Source of the DNA: a virus
DNA length: 23,906 nucleotides
Reading direction: 5' to 3' (one strand)
IMG/VR virus record: IMGVR_UViG_3300025769_000843
Coordinates: 1 to 23,906 of that record
Part shown: positions 21,982 through 23,906 of the stretch, piece after piece
Numbering within the stretch: position 1 is the first letter of the stretch
Layout: each line of letters starts with the position of its first letter
Program-made: the position numbers and the translations under genes
Notes under the pieces: generated by a model
Seen by the model: only the letters and a program-made list of their open reading frames with translations
What the model was told of the DNA's origin: nothing
The model's database searches: none

Positions 21982-22767
21982 CTATAATAGTAAATCCACT
22001 GTCTTTTTCATATATTCATGTCCCAAATCTTTTGGGTCTGATAATGTCTCTAACACATGAAACTCACTAAAGAATAAATTGTATTTCCTTTTCAGTAGAT
22101 GGGCCTTCTCCCTAGCATCCCAGTCCAGCCATAGAACAACTTTCTTATACCCCTGCTTTAGTAGGGCTCTGACTTTATCATCATTTAGAGTTGTGCCCAG
22201 TAGGGCAACTCCTTGGATGTTACAATACTGAGTAACTTTAATTGCTGATAGGACATCTTCTACTAGTATCACAGTGTCTTTATTCTCCAGACATCTGTTT
22301 CGAGTGTAGTGGAGCATGGGCTGGGTCTTGTCTTCTATGTAATGCATAGCCTTATTCCCTGATCCAAAATACTTCGTTGTTTTTCCAAAGTATTTTCCGT
22401 CCCCATTGAATAAGTTCATACTAATTCCAGCAACTCCTAGTATCTTACGAAATTGTTCCATTCTTAGAGTAGTGAGTTTGATTTCGTACTTAGACAAGTA
22501 TTCTTCATAGAAGTTCCGACCTAGGAAAGAACTTTCTTTTTGGAAGAACGTAGGTGGAGGAGGTTTAACCTTGTCTTCAGAGTACCCAACAGAGCCCCCT
22601 ATTACACCTTTAGTGTTGCAGGAAGGACGCCAGCACTGGTACAGAATACTCCCTTCTCTCCTTGTTATTCCGAGTTTATTCCGACCACAATTAGGACAAA
22701 GAGCAGTAATACTTTCGTCTTCTCCTAAAGACAGGGCCTCTAGTTTAATATAATCTAACTCGTTCAT
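21982..22767 (-). CDS. DNA primase, zinc-finger plus TOPRIM (261 aa)
   Basis: I start at the ATG at 22767, which overlaps the upstream stop (ATGA); the frame stays open to a TTG at 22839, but those residues look unrelated. The zinc-binding domain is C24-x2-C27 ... C45-x4-C50 (ALCPNCG, YQCWRPSC), as in T7 gp4. The TOPRIM core has E170 (ILVEDVLSAIK), D215-x-D217 (LWLDWDARE) and SDPKDLG. It would make RNA primers for the polymerase. In T7 primase and helicase are one polypeptide; here they are in the same frame but separated by a TAG. Confidence 0.88.
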   Translation of the reverse strand: MNELDYIKLEALSLGEDESITALCPNCGRNKLGITRREGSILYQCWRPSCNTKGVIGGSVGYSEDKVKPPPPTFFQKESSFLGRNFYEEYLSKYEIKLTTLRMEQFRKILGVAGISMNLFNGDGKYFGKTTKYFGSGNKAMHYIEDKTQPMLHYTRNRCLENKDTVILVEDVLSAIKVTQYCNIQGVALLGTTLNDDKVRALLKQGYKKVVLWLDWDAREKAHLLKRKYNLFFSEFHVLETLSDPKDLGHEYMKKTVDLLL

Positions 22768-23087
22768 TCTGTCCACCCAGTAGCACGGGCAGCGGCTAGG
22801 GATATGGCGAGGGGGAGGGACTTGTTTCTTTTCCTGCAATCCGAATTAAAATCACCGATTAAACAACCATAATCTCCAGATGGTTGAATTTTTGCCACTG
22901 TCCAATCCTCAAACTTCTCCAGCACCATAAATGCTTGTTCGATATTCTCGCAGGGGTTCCAGTCGTCATAGTACATCTTTCCCTGTGGCGTCTTGTAGTG
23001 GAACCCATCATGAATAGGTGAAAAGCGCAGGCACTCCCACCCCATACCCTCGCGGGCCAGATGTTCGTTTAGGGATTCAGTGTTCAT
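22764..23087 (-). CDS. Phage ABA-sandwich-domain-like protein (107 aa)
   Basis: The pattern LNEHLAREGMGWE, then DWNPCENIEQAFMVLEKF and a closing LPLAISLAAARATGW is that of the small phage alpha-beta-alpha sandwich proteins (N-terminal helix, W-N-P-x-x-x-I-x-x-A-x-x-V core, LA-x-x-x-A-x-A end). Function of the family is unknown. RBS-like GGTGA lies just before the ATG at 23087. The stop overlaps the primase ATG, so it sits at the head of the replication operon. No catalytic residues are evident. Confidence 0.65.
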   Translation of the reverse strand: MNTESLNEHLAREGMGWECLRFSPIHDGFHYKTPQGKMYYDDWNPCENIEQAFMVLEKFEDWTVAKIQPSGDYGCLIGDFNSDCRKRNKSLPLAISLAAARATGWTE

Positions 23088-23090
23088 TCT

Positions 23091-23609
23091 TCACCCACTC
23101 TCCTGCTTTAGTGCTGCTATTTGCTCTATGCTCCAACCTAAAATCGTGCCTATTTCCTGACCACTATTTCCATCGTCAGTTGCCTTTATCTCAGAAAGCG
23201 CTGTTGCCATTATATTTATATGTTTGCGCTGCTCCTCGACCTTGGCTTGCAGGGATTCGACTTTGGCTTCTAGTTCAATGATCTTATTTTCATCACAAAT
23301 AGCACAGCGCAATGAGGCGTTATTGCTGTGCTCTTTACAGGCCCAGAACGTATTAAAGTTTCCTCGTTCAGCATTCAGCTCGGTGATGGTGGCTTGCAGT
23401 GCGTCAATGTTTAGCGCAGTCTCCAGCGCCTCGACCTTGGCTTCTAGTTCATCCCGATATTCGTCTGCCTGTATATCAGAAATTTCTTTCCAGTACGCTT
23501 TTCCTTCCAGCTCCTCGATCTTGGCTTGGAGTTGATTGACTTCAGCGCATTTCATTGCGTACTGCCCATAAGTTGGGATATCTTTCACAGCCCTTGTATC
23601 ATTGTCCAT
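23091..23609 (-). CDS. Coiled-coil protein with Cys/His zinc-knuckle (172 aa)
   Basis: I start at the ATG at 23609 (GGAGG with 7-nt spacing). The protein has repeated heptad stretches (QLQAKIEELEGK, ELEAKVEALET, ELEAKVESLQAKVEEQRK), indicating an extended coiled coil. In the middle is a likely zinc site, CKEH followed ten residues later by CAIC. Proteins of this layout occur near early regions of many phages, without known function. The C-terminus is a helix (WSIEQIAALKQ). It ends 3 nt before the ABA-sandwich gene. Confidence 0.7.
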   Translation of the reverse strand: MDNDTRAVKDIPTYGQYAMKCAEVNQLQAKIEELEGKAYWKEISDIQADEYRDELEAKVEALETALNIDALQATITELNAERGNFNTFWACKEHSNNASLRCAICDENKIIELEAKVESLQAKVEEQRKHINIMATALSEIKATDDGNSGQEIGTILGWSIEQIAALKQESG

Positions 23610-23630
23610 CACTTCACCTCCAGACTTTCG

Positions 23631-23786
23631 TCACTCATTTCTGCTTACCTCCTTCCATTTGTTTGGTAGCACGTGAGGGAAATATTTAACCAACCAATCT
23701 TGGAAGGTTATAATTTCCACCGTTCGATCCTGTTCTAGCATGTGGAGTACGTATCGTTTGTAGCTGTTCTTTCGAGCGTCTGTCAT
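23631..23786 (-). CDS. Small hypothetical protein (51 aa)
   Basis: The ATG at 23786 overlaps the previous stop (ATGA). The product begins MTDARKNSYKRYVLHMLEQD and continues with an aromatic segment (ITFQDWLVKYFPHVLPNKW). It looks like a compact helical domain with basic first helix, perhaps nucleic-acid binding, but no family is recognised. It ends ~20 nt before the coiled-coil gene. Confidence 0.55.
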   Translation of the reverse strand: MTDARKNSYKRYVLHMLEQDRTVEIITFQDWLVKYFPHVLPNKWKEVSRNE

Positions 23787-23896
23787 ATGTTCACCCAATT
23801 CACAGATGCAGTATCTTCACAGTCGTCACACCACATATCGTCATAGGTAGAGCTGATTTCCCAATCTTGTTCTTCCTCATTCCTGTTTACCCTCAA
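23783..23896 (-). CDS. Small acidic CxxC protein (37 aa, start uncertain)
   Basis: A TTG at 23896, the first possible start after a TAA, opens a frame encoding MRVNRNEEEQDWEISS followed by an acidic Trp-rich stretch with one CxxC pair (YDDMWCDDCEDTASVNW). Its TGA overlaps the next ATG. The ribosome site is weak. The alternative frame starting at a nearby ATG gives only 26 residues of unlikely composition. Early phage acidic micro-proteins like this are common; function unknown. Confidence 0.42.
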   Translation of the reverse strand: MRVNRNEEEQDWEISSTYDDMWCDDCEDTASVNWVNI

Positions 23897-23906
23897 TTAT
23901 CTCAAC

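Noticed and set aside
22768-22839. N-terminal extension of the primase to a TTG at 22839
   Set aside because: The extra residues overlap the upstream gene by 76 nt and look unrelated; the ATG at 22767 fits the ATGA overlap and the usual domain start.
23609-23638. Nine-codon ATG frame between the 51-aa gene and the coiled-coil gene
   Set aside because: Its overlap with neighbours is suggestive of a leader peptide, but it is too short to support as a gene; its sequence also contains the GGAGG of the next gene.
1-23906. tRNA genes, insertion sequences, integrase or attachment sites
   Set aside because: None could be recognised by reading both strands; lifestyle cannot be decided from this window alone.

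Overview
The window is one stretch of a tailed double-stranded DNA bacteriophage (Caudoviricetes, podovirus-like). No host gene, rRNA or tRNA was recognised. Host and habitat cannot be fixed from the sequence. The mix of P22-type tail-closure genes, T7-type replication genes and a class II (B12-dependent) ribonucleotide reductase resembles marine and other environmental podoviruses of Gram-negative bacteria; that is an inference. The genome is compact, with genes abutting or overlapping by 1 to about 100 nt.

Left arm, + strand (1-11814): virion and lysis genes. The window opens inside a repeat-rich fibre or decoration protein, followed by three small virion-type proteins. Next come P22 gp4-like and gp10-like tail-closure proteins, a tail-fibre-like protein, and four proteins that look like the internal (ejected) proteins: a gp7-like protein, a Gly-rich protein, and 512- and 994-residue proteins. 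The arm ends in a lysis cassette: a small one-pass membrane protein, an M15 peptidase endolysin and a 3-TM holin. Terminase, portal and capsid genes would lie left of the window.

Junction (11815-11894): the arms converge here on two face-to-face intrinsic terminators, one for each direction.

Right arm, - strand (23896 down to 11895): replication and nucleotide metabolism, transcribed leftwards. In order of transcription: small early-type genes, an ABA-sandwich protein, TOPRIM primase, RecA/DnaB-fold helicase, two nested small genes, family A DNA polymerase, a probable SSB, two unknowns, 5'-3' exonuclease, T7-like endonuclease I, three small unknowns, a DEDDy exonuclease with a zinc ribbon, class II RNR, a DUF3310 protein, a secreted small protein and an HD phosphohydrolase. 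Together these would open and copy the genome, degrade or resolve DNA, and raise dNTP supply.

Most notable points: (1) primase and helicase lie in one reading frame separated by a single TAG, and the helicase N-terminus has no ATG/GTG/TTG start, so either amber readthrough or an ATA/ATT start is implied; (2) two small genes overlap by 101 nt in different frames upstream of the polymerase, the inner one with a canonical AGGAGG; (3) one-pass membrane micropeptides of 27 and 20 residues are stitched between larger genes by ATGA overlaps; (4) eight 22-residue repeats in the first protein are conserved in protein but diverged in DNA.
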